This document shows positions 63,462-64,000 of a stretch of 64,000 nucleotides of DNA, one piece after another. The stretch spans positions 2,342,001 through 2,406,000 of the forward strand of contig NC_016940.1 of NCBI RefSeq assembly GCF_000250635.1, read 5' to 3'. This DNA is from Saprospira grandis str. Lewin. Its GTDB lineage: Bacteria > Bacteroidota > Bacteroidia > Chitinophagales > Saprospiraceae. Below the pieces are notes generated by a model. That model was not told the origin of the DNA, searched no databases, and was given only the letters and a program-made list of their open reading frames with translations. The position numbers and the translations under genes were made by a program. The first letter of the stretch is position 1; each line of letters starts with the position of its first letter.

Positions 63462-63618
63462 AGGCGAGCGCAGCGAGCCGCAAAGGAGCGCAGCGACTGG
63501 CCTAGCGATGTGAAGGGGGGCGGCGTAGCCGCAGACCAAGGCAGCTTGCTGCCGAAGGGCCGAGCGAATAGCGAGCCCCGCAACGTAGCGCCGACGACCG
63601 AAGGGAGGCGGAGGCCCC
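63462..63618 (+). repeat. GC-rich intergenic element copy 22 (GGCCT/AGGCC class)
   Basis: Leading GCGAGCGCAGCGAGC hairpin; box GGCCTAGCGATGTG at 63499; core variant GCCGAGCGAATAGCGAGC; last hairpin GCCGACGACCGAAGGGAGGC; end GGAGGCCCCC followed by seven A. It ends 38 bp before thiL. Confidence 0.85.
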
Positions 63619-63655
63619 CAAAAAAATTAAAAATTATTAAGACGATTGAATAGCT

Positions 63656-64000
63656 ATGAAGCGAACAGAACTGAAAGAATTGGGAGAATTTGGTTTGATT
63701 GACCATCTAACAAAGGCCTTTGCGCATAAGCATGCTTCTACGATTAAGGGGGTGGGCGATGATGCCGCTGCCATTCGCTATGCTTCTGAAGGTCCATTAA
63801 CCCTAGTTTCTAGCGATATGCTGGTAGAGGGAATTCATTTTGATTTGGCCTATACGCCCCTAAAACATTTGGGCTATAAGGCGGCTGTGGTCAATTTTTC
63901 AGATATCTATGCCATGAATGCTCGCCCCAAGCAGTTGTTGGTCAATATGGCGCTCTCTAATCGTTTTTCGGTAGAAGCTATGGAGGAATTGTATGCGGGC
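63656..64000 (+). CDS. thiL: Thiamine-monophosphate kinase, N-terminal part (partial)
   Basis: Phosphorylates thiamine monophosphate to the active cofactor thiamine diphosphate. The first 115 residues are visible: RTELKELGEFGLIDHLT, VGDDAAAIRY (ATP/Mg2+ site), SSDMLVEGIHFDL and VNFSDIYAMNARP, all family hallmarks. ATG at 63656 gives the standard start. The gene continues beyond the window. Confidence 0.94.
   Translation, partial: MKRTELKELGEFGLIDHLTKAFAHKHASTIKGVGDDAAAIRYASEGPLTLVSSDMLVEGIHFDLAYTPLKHLGYKAAVVNFSDIYAMNARPKQLLVNMALSNRFSVEAMEELYAG

Overview
The window looks like a chromosomal segment of a gliding Saprospiraceae bacterium (phylum Bacteroidota), most likely Saprospira grandis or a close relative. 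Bacteroidota signs are: secreted proteins with C-terminal type IX secretion (T9SS) sorting domains; a PorZ homologue; promoters of the TTG-N19-TAnnTTTG type; almost no Shine-Dalgarno sequences before start codons; a fused alpha/beta 2-oxoacid dehydrogenase E1; and an atpBEFHAG cluster without atpD and atpC. The genus assignment rests on recollection of Saprospira and on the dense GC-rich intergenic repeats, so it is an inference.

Layout. 1-10.7 kb: ribosomal protein and RNA polymerase cluster (end of rplK, rplA, rplJ, rplL, rpoB, rpoC), with two inverted repeat elements between rpoB and rpoC. 11-21.5 kb: fused E1 dehydrogenase, a DUF1573 protein, a secreted glucosaminidase with LysM domains, a DUF3137 membrane protein, an Nramp-like transporter, a lipoprotein and an isolated contractile-injection-system tube/LysM protein. 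21.5-28.8 kb: a very large predicted outer-membrane protein, a DarTG toxin-antitoxin pair behind pssA, and a DMT-family exporter. 28.9-29.9 kb: non-coding block with three repeat types, including a 41-bp tandem array. 30-37 kb: tandem-duplicated thioredoxin protein, rdgB, a structured RNA resembling 6S RNA upstream of ilvE, and a Na+/Ca2+ exchanger. 37.7-43 kb: ATP synthase operon. 43-53.3 kb: two small secreted proteins, an HD hydrolase-aroC-DUF1294 operon, a secreted phospholipase D-like protein, a putative zinc-protease lipoprotein with a WbqC-like gene, then hemA and hemC. 53.3-62.4 kb: envelope genes (lipoprotein, porZ, a PorE-like protein lacking OmpA, a 1179-residue propeller-barrel protein). 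62.8-64 kb: an MBL-fold hydrolase and the start of thiL.

The most striking feature is a family of about 22 GC-rich elements of roughly 110-190 bp, in both orientations, in most of the larger intergenic gaps. They share a core (GCCGAGCAGACCTGCGAG or a variant) and several local hairpins. Their two ends covary: GGCTG with CAGCC, GGCTT with AAGCC, GGCCT with AGGCC, GGCCC with GGGCC. This implies that each element folds as one closed structure. Two further AT-rich repeat families sit on a fixed side of some of these elements, giving composite repeats.

Start codons were reconsidered where the longest open frame began with TTG or ran through a repeat; the chosen starts are given in the entries. 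No tRNA, rRNA, insertion sequence with transposase, or CRISPR array was seen. All family assignments are by eye from sequence motifs.
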